From positions 11,910,471-11,974,470 of the forward strand of contig OZ017767.1 in NCBI GenBank assembly GCA_963969345.1: a DNA stretch of 64,000 bases, in the 5' to 3' direction. The stretch is from Turbatrix aceti. Its lineage: Eukaryota > Nematoda > Chromadorea > Rhabditida > Panagrolaimidae. Position numbers and translations under genes: made by a program. Positions 44,901 through 57,143 of this stretch are shown piece after piece (the stretch's first letter is position 1; each line of letters begins with the position of its first letter). A model generated the notes under the pieces. That model worked only from the letters and a program-made list of their open reading frames with translations. It did no database searches and was not told the origin of the DNA.

Positions 44901-47900
44901 CTACTAGCAGATGCTTGTTTGGCATAGCATCAGGCAGAGAAGAGAAAATGTGTGATAAAAAAACATTATTGCAGCTCAGAAATCCCTCAAAAAAATGCAA
45001 GAAAAATATTATTTTTTCAAGTTCCAAAAAAAACAACGATCCGCAAGAGAGAACAGAGCGCAAGAATCTGTCTAGGTTGAGCAGTCAGGCAAGCACACTT
45101 ATTTTGCGGAGAAAGGAAAAAGTAAGGTGACCTTTCAAAAAGAACTCAAAGCTCAATAAGGCCAGTCGCTGCCCAACCTGTACGTCGTCGTCAACAAACT
45201 GTCCAAGACGCGCTTAGTTTTTCTTCCGTCAGAAATAAATGTACACATATGCCACAAACAGGTATACGGTAAAAGAAATAATCAAAAACCTGTTTCAAAA
45301 AAAAAACACAGTAAAAAACAGTGATTATGCAATATTAGGCTATACCCGCCGGGGTCACGTCATCCTTCCTACAGAAAATGAATGTAGCAGCATGTTGACG
45401 AACGGCCGACACGTGACGTGACTCACGCACATTTTCACCAAAAAAAGGTGTAATACGTGCGGCGCCCTGCTAGGTTGTGTCGTCAGCATGCTATTGTATG
45501 GGATGATGACAACATCAGCGTGGTATTGTGTAGGATGATGACAAGTTGCAGGTACAGCACAGAAACTGAGTTACCATTTATCAAATTGAACACGGTGATT
45601 TCATATCTAATGCAAATTTGTTAGTTTTTTGTTACCGAAAGAAAAACACAATGCGAGAAAAAAAAAGATGCCTATCAAACCCAGAAAAAACCAACCGGGT
45701 CAAAACAGACTTGAATTTGAAGGCACGACCCGGTTCTCGGGGCCTGAATATTCAGAACGCTTTAGACCCTGTACAAGGTGAAAAAACAGATGAGAAAAAA
45801 ATGATGACAAGAACTTTGGGCAAACAACTAACAGTGAGTGAATAACAAAAAAACAGAGAAAAGAAAGCGGCTCGAATCGAAGAATGACACTGACTCATCC
45901 AGATTGTTCATTCGCAGCGATCAATAAGTCAGTCAAGTTTGCTAACTGTCGGTCGAATATCTGTCTACTAGTGGCCACGGGTAGTCGTGACAAATATAAT
46001 GCACAACATGACATCGCACGTGGATAATTTTAATAAAAATACAATCCATTTTTTGTAGACAAAATGCCAAAAAGTATCTCAAATTAACAAAAAAATTGTA
46101 GCAGAGTGCTTGTAACTACACCTTTCAGTAATCCTCAAAAAATTTTTTTCTTGCTGCTTTATAAGTTTAAAAATACTTATCTTTACTACAGTGTTTTTCT
46201 CAGACGCAACACTATTGCGGCACCGATGTTTGCAAGGTATTATCCAAATTAAAAATTAAAACTGACCGCAGCACACAACTTCACCCCTTCTAAAAAAAAT
46301 CTAAAAACCAACCTGTTGATCACAGCTATGCTTGGATGTGTTTTCATCAACATCGACTTCCGACTTGATCATGGGCGGCATTTTGAGATCGTCGTCATTA
46401 TCTGCATTTTCAGGCATTGATGCTTCCTGCGAGAATAGGAGCGGTGGTGGCGGTGAGGCTGCGGGCGTGGGCGATTGTCGGCGTTCCATCACCGGTGCTG
46501 CCGCAGCTGTTGCCTGGAGGTGCCGTTGTTGCGTGGTTGATGAAGAAGTATTGCGATTAGGTCGTCCGGAGACGCGGATACCGCTTCGAACTGCCATCTC
46601 GAGTTGGGGTGGTTCTTCGTCAAAGTCTTCTGATTCGAATTCTTGATCGTCGATAGAGTTGCCTTCTTTTTCAAGTGTTGGTGGAAATTCCTGCAAAAAA
46701 TGTCGCATAAACATTGAAGACAAAGATTAGAAAAAAAACACGATTCTGATGGATTCTGGGTTTGGAATAAAAAAATTTGTATGAAAGCTAAAAAAGTGCG
46801 TATCCAAGAAGTAAATTAGGCGTCGTAAACAACATTCAAAAAGGAAACATGCACGCATATAAAGTATAAATAAACAGTAGATTAGCTCTTTTTGTGACCG
46901 TACTTTGCTCCCAGCAAGAATAATATTTTCTTCGTTGTTTTACCGCTCAAAAAATGAAATTAAACATCAATGCGCTTTTCTGTTTTTTTTCGCTATTGCC
47001 GCGGTATACAATACACAACAATGATGACCGGAGTCGTAACTGCTTGGTCACTAAGTATCTATGTAAGTGCCAAATGAACGATGAGTAACTCAAAAATTGA
47101 TAATAAAGACACAAACAGATTTTTTTTTCTTGAATATATTTTAATCCATTTTTGATTAGAACACAAAAAAATATTTAATATGGAATGTAAATTTTTGTTT
47201 AAATTTATTCGTTAAATAATAAATAATCTTTCACTAGACTTCCCGTTCCAAAATAACGTTCTCTGCTACCCAACACCATCTTCATGCCGATCCAAGAAAC
47301 AATCAGTTCAAATTATTCAAGCATTTGACGTCACAAGGATGACAAATTGCAAGGTCCCGTGACGTCACAACCGGAAAAATACATTGGTAAACCACCGAAA
47401 CTGGTAACAAAAATTCAATATGAAATAATAAGCTACGATAAAATAATGAGTGAGAAACAAAAAAACAATCCTCTTTATGATAAAATATTCGAAAAATATT
47501 AAAAATTCAATTGTTCTTTTATTTCGACGTTTGCTTTATGTTATAATAATAACTTCTAGGCAACAGAGTATCTCCGTAGCAACGGTATTTGTTATTTGCC
47601 CGTTACTGTATACTGTTAATTGCATTTTTAATTAAGACTTAGTTAAATGTTGGCATCGGATATCGGGGACCACGCATTCTAAATACAATAACTGGGGATT
47701 AAGCAAAGCCAAAAAGTTAAATATGATAAAACTGATTGAAAAAATTTCGAGCTGCAAGCGTCAAAAGATAAAAATAATGAAAATTCACATGTGAGTTGGC
47801 TCAAATCCTGTATTTAAGTTTTCATTCAAGTTAGCTAAAGCTGGTTACACAACATCACATTTGCTCAATTTTGATCAACTAACTCAAAAAAATGTTAGGC

Positions 47901-50900
47901 TTGCATAAGAATATAGAAACGGAATCTAATTACACAAAACCACATGCGGAAGCAAAAAAAGTACAACTGGTGCACCAATGAACACCCCAAAAAATCTAAT
48001 AGCTCCAAGGCATTTGTTTGAAATATTATAAATTAATGAACCTCCATCAATCAATCACATGACCCTAACCTTGCACTTTTCCGGCCTAATTCAGTTGGCG
48101 CAATGGCATGGCCTCATGTGCCTTTTTTGCCGGAAAGGCGCAAACCACGTGAACGGGAGTGTGGAGTAAAAAAAATAACTTCTTTACATTGGCTTACATC
48201 AAGCCCGACCCGTCAGGCGGCAATCAATTCAACCAGCAACAGAGGTCACTCGTCGACGTCAACAAAAACAAAAATACGACGCGACGCATCTGCATAAACG
48301 GTCTCAAAAAATGAACAGACAAAAAATAAATTTAGTATTGGGTCTCGTGTTTTTTTCAGTTTGTTTATCGAGAAATACAAAAAGTTTTTTGTCCTTTGTT
48401 AAAAATCAATCCAAAGCAATTTTCATAGCAGACAGGTTAAAATAAATTTTAAAACAAATTTTTTTGCGCGGGCAATTTTGTCACGAGGGGGAGGGGGCAT
48501 CGGTAGCGATGGCGACAGCCTTCTGTCTGCTTCCTTCCCGCATGAAGCAATGCAAAGGCCAAAGCGGTCAAAGAGAGAAGTGATGGGCGCACGCAGCTGG
48601 CAACTGGTTACAGAAATATGCAAAATGATCCAACTCCGGGTAAAGGAATTGGGTAGCCGAAACGGACTAGGGAAGCTTATCACTTCTGATCAGAAGTTTT
48701 TTAGATAAACAAAAACTTTTTAAGGTTTAAAAACTTTGTCGACTAAGAAAATGGTTAAATTTAGACTTGATCACAATATTCGCAATCTCGCTTCAAGCAG
48801 AACCAGATAAACAAAAAAAAAGAAGGCAGGATAGCAAGCTGCGATCGATGAATGAATAATGTGACACGCCGTGTGTACTTCGATGGAAGAAAGCGACGGC
48901 GCGCGCGCGAGGCGAGGCCACCCGATGATGACGACCATCGTCGACAAGTGAGTGAGTATAGAGACCAAGGCAAAAAATACGGCAATACAAAACCACTACC
49001 AGCCAGATGAATGGATTGGCGGGAGACAAGATTGGACATAGCTTTGCATAAATAATCCACGAATAAATAAGGGCAGCTGTTAATCAAGTGGTTTGATGCG
49101 CATGGGATCTGACTCGTTAGTTGACCGTAATCTCAGAAATAAAATGAGCCAGAACAAAAATGACAAATTTTTATGGAACCACAACACTTTTTAACGTCAA
49201 TGAATAACATTATGCCCCAGACAGGAAACAAAACCTTACTTATTAGCATTCAGAAAGTAACTGAAGAAACAAATGTACTAAACTGCTTAGCACAAAAACG
49301 AATCGTACTACATCCAATATTTTTTTATATTATATTTTTTGTGGGGACACAATTCATAACAAAAAATATTTTGTTATATTTTGTAGACAGCCAAAAGTAT
49401 CGCCTGACAACTAATGTAGCATGAGTAAACACTTTCCATGTTGGACCCTTGCTACTATTTATTTCACGTTTTTTTTCCTCCCGTTTCGAGAACATTCTCA
49501 AAATCATGATTTCAAATGGGAAAAAATAAAATGAATAATTTTCACCTTTCACTTTTTATTTCAGTTGTTGCTCTTAAAATAATGAAATTCGGTGTATACT
49601 GTTTCCAAAAATGCTTAATCTCATTTTACAAAAATTATTTCTTGTTCAAAATCTACAATCGTTTGAAAAAACACAAAATTTTAAAAATTGAATTTAAAAT
49701 TTTTTTCGCAGACTGACAAGTTTGACTAAAACGAAAAAAAATTTTGAAACCGTATTTATAAATATTTACAAAGAAAAATAAAACAAGAAAAAACAGTTGT
49801 TAAACAAAATCGTGCACTGCTTTTTACTGACGGACTCAAAAAAACGGACAACAAGTTGAAAAAAGGAGTCAACAGTAAAAATATTTTTCCTTATCAACAA
49901 CTCCGGTTATAAATTTTTGCCACAAAAACCGAGCACAAGAACAATTCGGAAATAAAATGAAAAAAGGTCAATCTAGCAAGAACACAGCACGCGCATGGGA
50001 CCCCATTTGCCTCGAGGAAATGCACACAGAAGAGGAGGGAAAAGGACTCATGTGAGTGAACACGTGTTCTCTGCTACTCCTGGTAAAAATGTTACACCGA
50101 CGCACAAATAAAAACACGTGTGTCCGGAATTAAGCGTACACTCACATCAGCACTGTATAAAGAGGGACACCTTTTACGAAAAAACTCTTCAAAAGATGAA
50201 ATCTAGGCGGTTCTAGAAAATTAGAAAATTTTTTCAAAAACAAATGAAAGTTAATTTTTTTAATTTTTAGGACGTTTGAGCATTGTAGGACATGAATACA
50301 ACATTTTAGGACAGTTAATCAGTTTTGAACAACAAACTTTATCTTCTTTAAAAATATAAAAAAAATAGATAAAAGTTTAGAAATATTCGCATAAATTACG
50401 ATAACAAACAAATTTAAAACAATACTAAATACTATTGTAATACCTCAGCTTATACCACACTTCCGCTCAACCTACATATGTACTACGTATACCCTTTTCT
50501 TATCGCAGTTACATACCCTTATGTGGCCCCGCCCATTCCACATTTTTCTCCAGCCAAGTGTTTTTGACCAGAGAGATTTCTACACACGGGATCAAAAATA
50601 AATAAAGAACGCACCCAGACAGTGGTGATTAAATAACGAGAAAAACAATAAATCAATTGACATCCATCTCCGCCCTCTTCCAAGCAAAAATATGAGTCAT
50701 AGCAGCAACCGACAATAACACCACCATCACATCATACACAATGCTACGTCATTTACACATTGTAGCGGAAAACAATGTGTAACAACAGGGAATAGCAGAC
50801 ACACATGCACCCCCGACAGAGGTATTTGTCTTTAAAACTATCATTTTTGGTTTTTAAATTTCAATACATATTTAAATATTACAAAAAGAAATAAAAACTT

Positions 50901-53316
50901 CTCAAAACAGAAAACTTTTTCAAATTATATTTAACTAGCCAAAGGAATGTAACAAATGTAAGATATTCAAATAATTTTTCAATTTTTTTACGCGCTTACA
51001 TTATTGTTTTTTAATTTTAGCCGATTCAAAAAACACTCGCACTGACATTAAGGGGCAAAATACATTTTTTATCGCTCATGATAAAAAGAACAAAAAATGC
51101 TAGCGACTAAAATAGAAGTTGTCGGTCTATACATATCTGCTCATAAAACATAGAATTCTGTTTTTGTTTTGTTTTGAAAAAAAATAACAACCATGGATAC
51201 TTTCTGGAACTCGTGATTATCGGTCATGTTCGCTTTTTTTGCTAGAAATTTCTAGAATATGAAAAAGTCGGTTAATAGTTGTAAAAAGTGGCTATTCTAG
51301 AGGAGACAGCAATCGAATTATATAATGAGCAGCATCTTTAGCCAGAAAAGTCTCGTCTGAGTTTTATCTCCTCCAAATCCCAAAAGAACGTGTCGACTGA
51401 GAAAAACAAAACAAAAACAAGCCGCAATACCAACCTCAAGTTCGATGTTTTTGTTGTTTTGCTGCCTTTGGAGCAAACCAGTCCGAATAAGCGGAGGCGG
51501 AGGTGTCATCGGTCGGTGCCGGAGTACAATATTTCTCGGTTTACCAACCGTTTCAATGACCGGCATCCTTGATGTACTAGCAATTGGACTTAATGAAGGA
51601 GGGGGTGACGAGATTAGGTGCCGGAGACGAATTTGAGACAACGATGAGGGTGATAACTCCGACGTTGGTTCTATTTTTACAACAGATGTTCGTGGCACAA
51701 ATGACTTAGGAGTCGGAGCCAATGCCGCTGCCAATACCGATGTTCTCGGAGTAGCAGGAGCGACCGGGGCGGCCGGGGCCAAGATCGGCGGAGAAGTGAG
51801 TCTATCCATTTGTTTTCTCGGAAGAACCCGATTTTGAGGCTGCAGCTTCGGAGGCGGAGCAAATGCAGATTTGTGAGGACCAGAAGATTGCAGAGGGGTA
51901 GATTGTTGGACCGGAGCTGGAGCCATCTTCGGCAATATTCCACAGCCGACATTAGCCGGAGTCAAGTTATTTGGTACAAATGGAGACTTTTTAACATTTC
52001 CAAGAATTTGTTCAAGCGCAGAGTTGTTCATCAAATTGATTTCAATGGACACAGAAGGCTGAGGAGGCGGAGCAGTCTGCGGATCAGGTCGGGGTAAAAT
52101 CGGCACTGGTTTTGGAGTTTGTTTCTGGTTGGTCCGAAAAAATAATAGTTGTGAAGGATGGAAAACCAGTGGAATGTTGTTGTACGGGTTGGGTATGGTA
52201 GGCGGAGGAGGTGGCAGGGGTCGAGAAGGAGGGACCACTCGAATCGGGGCCGGAGACGGAGCCGCAGCCGGTTTAGGAGTCAATACTGGGAGTGCCCGTT
52301 GTTGTTCAATTCTAGCTTCTTGTTGTTGCCTCTTTTCGTGAAACGCTTTTAACAAATTATACAACGTCGGGGATGCAGGTGCATTAGGTTGAAAATCTGA
52401 CACGGAAGTTGAGGGTCTGGGATTGCACCTGGGCGGTACTCGGGAAAATGCCGATTTGGTTGAAGATTCCATTGGAATGGCTCTGAAAAAAACATAAAAA
52501 AACTATTTTTGGAAACAACAAAATTATGGAATGAAAGGATTCTTCAACGATTTTTTGTCACAAAACCAAATTCGTAACCCCAAGAATTTATATTGTGGTT
52601 TGAAAAAAACTAAATTCGTAATTTTTTTTTCTATGAAACCAAAAATAAACACGTCTACCAGAAATTTTATCAGTGTCATTCTTCTAGTACATTTGAATGC
52701 CACGTAGATACCACACCTTCTTGCTTCGGCGTGCGTCGAGCAAAGAACAAGATTAACTTCTTTTTTTTTCTGGCGGGATAAACAATATTTTTATTATTTT
52801 CAAACGCACGTTAAGACGCATTATCGCACCTTATAACATGTACTTTCTATCAATTAAGAGTTCCATATTACCGTATCCGACCATACAAAATCAAGGAAAA
52901 AAGTATTTACAGAAACGATTTAGCTAAAGTTTTCGCCACCTTTTAGATATGAAATGACAAGAATTTTGGTATCACAGAATACAGTATGAAATGCTAATCC
53001 GTCAAGATGAATAAGCAAATTTGTTTCTAAAAATAAAAAAAATTGTGTAAACAACATGATCTTTAATGAATTTTTAAAAAAGGGCACAGAAAGAATTAAT
53101 CCAGGTGTTACACCCGCGTTTTTTTAGAGAAAATCTGAGATGCACTCACCTGTCCAAAACAGGCGGTCCTTCGTCTTCACTCTCTGCGTCGTCGTCGACC
53201 TTGTTGTACCTGGGAAGCAGGGGAGGAGGTGACAATGAAACCTGAGGCATCTCTCCGGCACCACTACTACCCGCAAATGATGAACCTAGTTTTATTCTTT
53301 TGTTTGTCAATGCCAT
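41914..53316 (-). CDS. BAHD1: BAHD1-like BAH-domain chromatin protein, 905 aa, six exons
   Basis: Minus-strand exons: 53316-53150, 52482-51435, 46690-46313, 43175-42430, 42371-42239 and 42159-41914. All junctions are GT/AG and keep frame. Residues 1-640 are disordered and Pro-rich with basic nuclear-localisation stretches (TNKRIKLG, QRRKRGSR). They hold three SUMO consensus motifs: VKIEP in exon 2, IKSEV in exon 3, IKSEP in exon 4. Residues about 660-790 are a BAH domain (DCVSVRGDSEQKYIGRLSRFF, VYWYYRPDE, LFASSHNDIISCEAIEDVSY). The C-terminus AVYFCRFFYDHLNKKV matches the FCRRVYDF-type end of vertebrate BAHD1, a heterochromatin silencing factor. Introns of 3.1 and 4.7 kb are unusually long here, so joining exons 2, 3 and 4 is inference; exon 4 could alternatively be a gene start because its first codon is ATG. 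Confidence 0.75.
43176..46312. other. 3.1-kb intron of the BAHD1-like gene (or intergenic)
   Basis: Contains the 36-bp perfect palindrome at 44232-44267 and a GC-richer block at about 44.5-44.8 kb with short overlapping open frames but no domain. No exon is supported. Confidence 0.5.
44232..44267. repeat. 36-bp perfect palindrome
   Basis: ATCAAAATTAAGCAACGT is followed immediately by its exact reverse complement, with no loop. This is unusually long for a chance palindrome. Confidence 0.8.
46691..51434. other. 4.7-kb intron of the BAHD1-like gene (or intergenic)
   Basis: Mostly AT-rich, with GC-richer islands near 48.1-48.65 and 48.85-49.05 kb. No exon with splice sites and domain content was found on either strand. 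Alternative promoters inside it are possible but not shown. Confidence 0.5.
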
Positions 53317-53467
53317 ACAATTTATATGACCTGTGACGAAATTGTTGGATTAGTTGATCTGAAAAATAATATAATTTAAAATTTAGTTCGTGAAAAACAA
53401 AAAACTGACGCGCACAAACAGGAAAAAATTATTCATGTTTTAAAAAATGTATCGTATGCATATGTAT

Positions 53468-53475
53468 CGTATAAC
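53468..53475. repeat. 8-bp target site duplication, left
   Basis: CGTATAAC directly abuts the left terminus of the foldback element and is repeated exactly at 53851-53858. Confidence 0.8.
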
Positions 53476-53850
53476 CAGTGTTCCGCTGACTCCGACTCAG
53501 AGTCGACTCTTTGACTCTGACTCTGACTCTGAGAGTCGAGAGTCAGAGTCGGAGTCGAGAGTCGATTTTTACAAAATGACCTTTTGACTCTTTGATGAAA
53601 ATTTTTTGAAAAAAATACACTTTTATAGCCACTTTTGGTGCCAAACTTTTGATTTTGTAAAATAAAAAGTCGTTAACGATGAAAGCACGCAGCTTTAGGC
53701 GTTTATTGATGAATTTTCTGTGAACCTATTTTAACTCGGAGTCAAAGAGTCGATTCTGGGAGTCGGAGTCGAAAGAGTCGACTCTTTCGACTCTCGACTC
53801 TGAGTCAGAGTCGAGAGTCGAGAGTCGATTTTGGCCAGAGCGGAACACTG
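53476..53850. mobile_element. hAT-type non-autonomous foldback element, 375 bp
   Basis: The termini are perfect inverted repeats: CAGTGTTCCGCT at the left and AGCGGAACACTG at the right. The flanks carry an identical 8-bp duplication CGTATAAC. Inside each end lies a long array of GACTCT/GAGTCG hexamer-like units, in opposite orientations, around an AT-rich centre of about 130 bp. There is no coding frame. Terminal CAGTG and 8-bp duplication are the hallmarks of hAT transposons; lack of transposase makes this a MITE. Intact termini and perfect duplication suggest recent insertion. Confidence 0.88.
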
Positions 53851-53858
53851 CGTATAAC
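53851..53858. repeat. 8-bp target site duplication, right
   Basis: CGTATAAC, identical to 53468-53475, immediately after the right terminus AGCGGAACACTG. Confidence 0.8.
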
Positions 53859-56545
53859 GTGATAACAAATATTTTATTTTAGGTTTTTTATTTATAATAT
53901 GGACACAAATATTTGTGATACCAGGGAGCAAACGAAAACGAACGCAAACACCCGAAAATACATTTGTTTGCAAACAAAAGCAAACGAACACCCCAAAACA
54001 AGTATACAAAAATAATACAAACAGTAGCATTAAACACAGATACTGTACTTATTAAAACAATTGAAAACTCAATTGATAATTTAAAATATAGACAATTGCA
54101 AATTGATAATTTTAAATTTAAATTTAATATAGTTATTATACTATAGTTATTAAAAAACTATAGTTTAAGTCCAACGACACGACCTTTTACCAGAGAGGTC
54201 AAAGTTCCGGAAGTATTAAAATTTTTTGTCGTCATTTTTTATGTAAACAAAATATTCTAAAATGAAACAAAAAATTTCTTAAGATTTTTGAGTTTTTGAC
54301 AAACAAATTGAAAAACGAAATTTTATACAAATCAATTGGGTTGACACGGATTGTTACAAGACAAAACGCCAGCAAGAAATCATACGCAACGGTGGAAAGA
54401 GAACAGTGAGAGTGAACATGCAAGATCCACTCCATAATAAGGTGAGAAAGAGACATGCAGAGAAGGATAAGGAAAAGAAAAAAGTGGACGGGTATTATCT
54501 GCTTGACAAAATCTAGCGTATGATTGTAAAATACGCAGATTTGTCTTGTCTTTTATCCTGCGTGGAAGAGGCGAAACTTGTAATACAACCAACTGTAGGT
54601 TCGCTATCTAATAGATGTCAATTTGGATAATGAAGTTGGGATTTTTTGGATTTGGGACTAAAACGAGAATTTGGGATTAGAACCATGGATGAGAAGATGG
54701 GATTCCTGGGAATATTACCCAGAGAATATTCCCGGGAATATTTCCCATTTTTTCATTCACATGAGAATTTCTCATTTCGGGTTAGAACGTACATAAGTGC
54801 GACCGAATCAATGGGATAATTAAAAAAAACAACATAAGAAATATAATAAAATGTTCAAACTTATGAAAAAAATTTACAGACAGTAATTAACCCTCAAAAT
54901 ATTTAGTTATCAAAAATGAAACGTTCATTACAGAAAATTTTTTAAACCACTTGGTAATCTCAATGCATTTTTATGATTTCATAACCGTATAAGATTACGA
55001 CTGACTGACTACTAACTAACAGGCTACTATACTTTCTGTCCGCATAGAAAGTGCAAAAAAACAGTAAGCAATCAACAGGTGTCTTTTTTTCGAGAGTGTA
55101 TAACAAATATGTTACAGTGCAAAATAATGCCGATACGACACCTGTCAAGTCGGAAAAGTACAAAACTGCATTACGGTAAAAACGTTTTGTATGCAAAACA
55201 TACGAAAAAGTCAGTCAAAGTACACTTTTTTTATTACTTTCAGAGTTGATTATTTTATCACACAAAAATATGTAATGTAAAAACCGTAATTTTTTTATCC
55301 AAAAAAATCTCAGGTTGTTTTAACCATTTTTAGCTGCATAAATCACATGTAACGCAATACTGTTTGATAATGTATTATGCGCAAAAATTTTTAATTTTAG
55401 AATTTCACGAAACATATTTGTTTTTATTTATTTATTTATTTCACCGTTACTTACATTAGTGGTTAGTTATCATAAAAAAACATTTTTAATATTTTCCAGT
55501 TGCAATTTAGAACACAGTAAAAAGAAAACACAAATAACATCAACATTTGCCGTCATGGTAAATAAGCACAGACAATTGACGGAAACCCATCATCCATCCA
55601 TCGCGTTGCAAGAAAGCCTTACATATTTCATACAGAACGGAACACACAACACGTACGCATACTCTGTGTAAGGTATTAAACATCTGACTGAGGTAATACT
55701 GATAAAGTAGTATACCAGGTGACTTGTATGCAATAGAACGTAAGAACACCTAGTATGTACGAAAACTCGTATACACACACAGAAAATATGGAACAGGGGT
55801 TAGAGTTGTACTAAAGGTAAAGTGTGATTAGGGACGAGGCCTTAGCCGGGCGGCGAATGTGTGCATAAAAAACCGGAATTTTACAATGACAAAAAAATGA
55901 GAGTAGAATACCTGTCAGATATCTACAGGATAAAGCAAAGCAAAACAAAATAAAATTGATTTGTTTAAAAAATGTCTGTCAAGTTAATTTTTTTTTAAAT
56001 TAAATGAAGATGAAGACACTATTTCGATTTGTAACAGTTATAAACAAATAACAATAACTCATCTTGAAAAATCCTTTTGCTTGACCGTAAGAATACCACA
56101 AGACAAAAAAAAAAAACTGTGGAAAAGTAGTATTGAAGCAAAAGAAGTAAGGAATAAAAAGTGTATCCGGCATTTACACAGCAGGATAATCCCTAATTTT
56201 TTTGGTCTCTGACTTATACTAAATACAAATAGATTATGGTCGTCGGCAGGTATCGTAAGTGTACTGTCACCTGTCTTGCGTTCATGTACAAAAAGAACAA
56301 AATAATATATTATAATAAGCGCCTCCAATAAAAAACTTACTACAATAGCTTGCAACACTTTTATTAAAATTACGACTGTAAATATGACCGGGTACAAAAT
56401 GAGATTTACTACAAATTAAATGCCAAATTAAATAAATATTACAACCTCGCTGTTTGCATGGGCAAGTATAATGATTCAAAATTGTAAATATTATTAAATA
56501 CTTAAATTGTACTTTTTTTGCAAAACAACGGAAATAAATCTAATG

Positions 56546-56593
56546 CTTTCTGTGGTACCATACCGTATATTACAGTTGTAGTACCACAGAAAG
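56546..56593. repeat. hairpin, 13-bp perfect arms
   Basis: CTTTCTGTGGTAC at 56546-56558 pairs exactly with GTACCACAGAAAG at 56581-56593 across a 22-base loop. Confidence 0.7.
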
Positions 56594-56677
56594 TCAATTA
56601 GTCTTGACGGCTGACAATCAGAGCAAATTGACTGAGGTGGCAACTGTAAGCCAGATTAAGTTAATAATAATATTAAT

Positions 56678-56717
56678 AGTTACGGTTAGTAAAAGCTAAT
56701 TATTACTAACCGTAACT
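56678..56717. repeat. hairpin, 15-bp perfect arms
   Basis: AGTTACGGTTAGTAA at 56678-56692 pairs exactly with TTACTAACCGTAACT at 56703-56717 across a 10-base loop. It lies 85 bp after the previous hairpin. Confidence 0.7.
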
Positions 56718-56855
56718 GGAAGTAAAAAAAGATGTAGGGAAACACAATTAAACTCATTAGAAATGGGATTGTTTGTAATAGAAGGAAAAAAGTTATTACG
56801 AACAAGTTTTGAACTTTATAATGCAATTTCGAGTTAAAGTTCTCAATGCAAATAA

Positions 56856-57143
56856 ATATATCCAGACGCCGAATTGTCTGACAAGCAAATCGTACGCTTT
56901 TTCGGAAAAGTTCAAGTAAAAGAGTGTTCCATTTTACCTACGCAGACAAAGAAAAAGACTCACATCAGTGTGAGATATTTCGGTCAGATAGAAAAAAATA
57001 CAAATGCTAGAGAATTGGATGCTTTTCTTTTTTTTGTTAAAAAAGATAAAATCTTGAGCACCAAAGTGTTCGATAAAATGTTGCATGAACACGTCGCCCC
57101 TTTGTACCAATTATTAAAAAAAATTATTTCTATTTTTAAATAA
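56856..57143 (+). pseudogene. orphan coding-like fragment
   Basis: An open frame of about 95 codons with protein-like composition in non-coding AT-rich DNA. It reads YPDAELSDKQIVRFFGKV, then THISVRYFGQIE, NARELDAFLFFV and VFDKMLHEHVAPLYQLLKK. It lacks an ATG at its beginning and follows a stop by one codon. A TATCCAG just before the Asp codon could be a splice acceptor, but no partner exon is visible. I do not recognise it. It could be a terminal exon, a decayed gene or a retroposed fragment. Confidence 0.3.
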
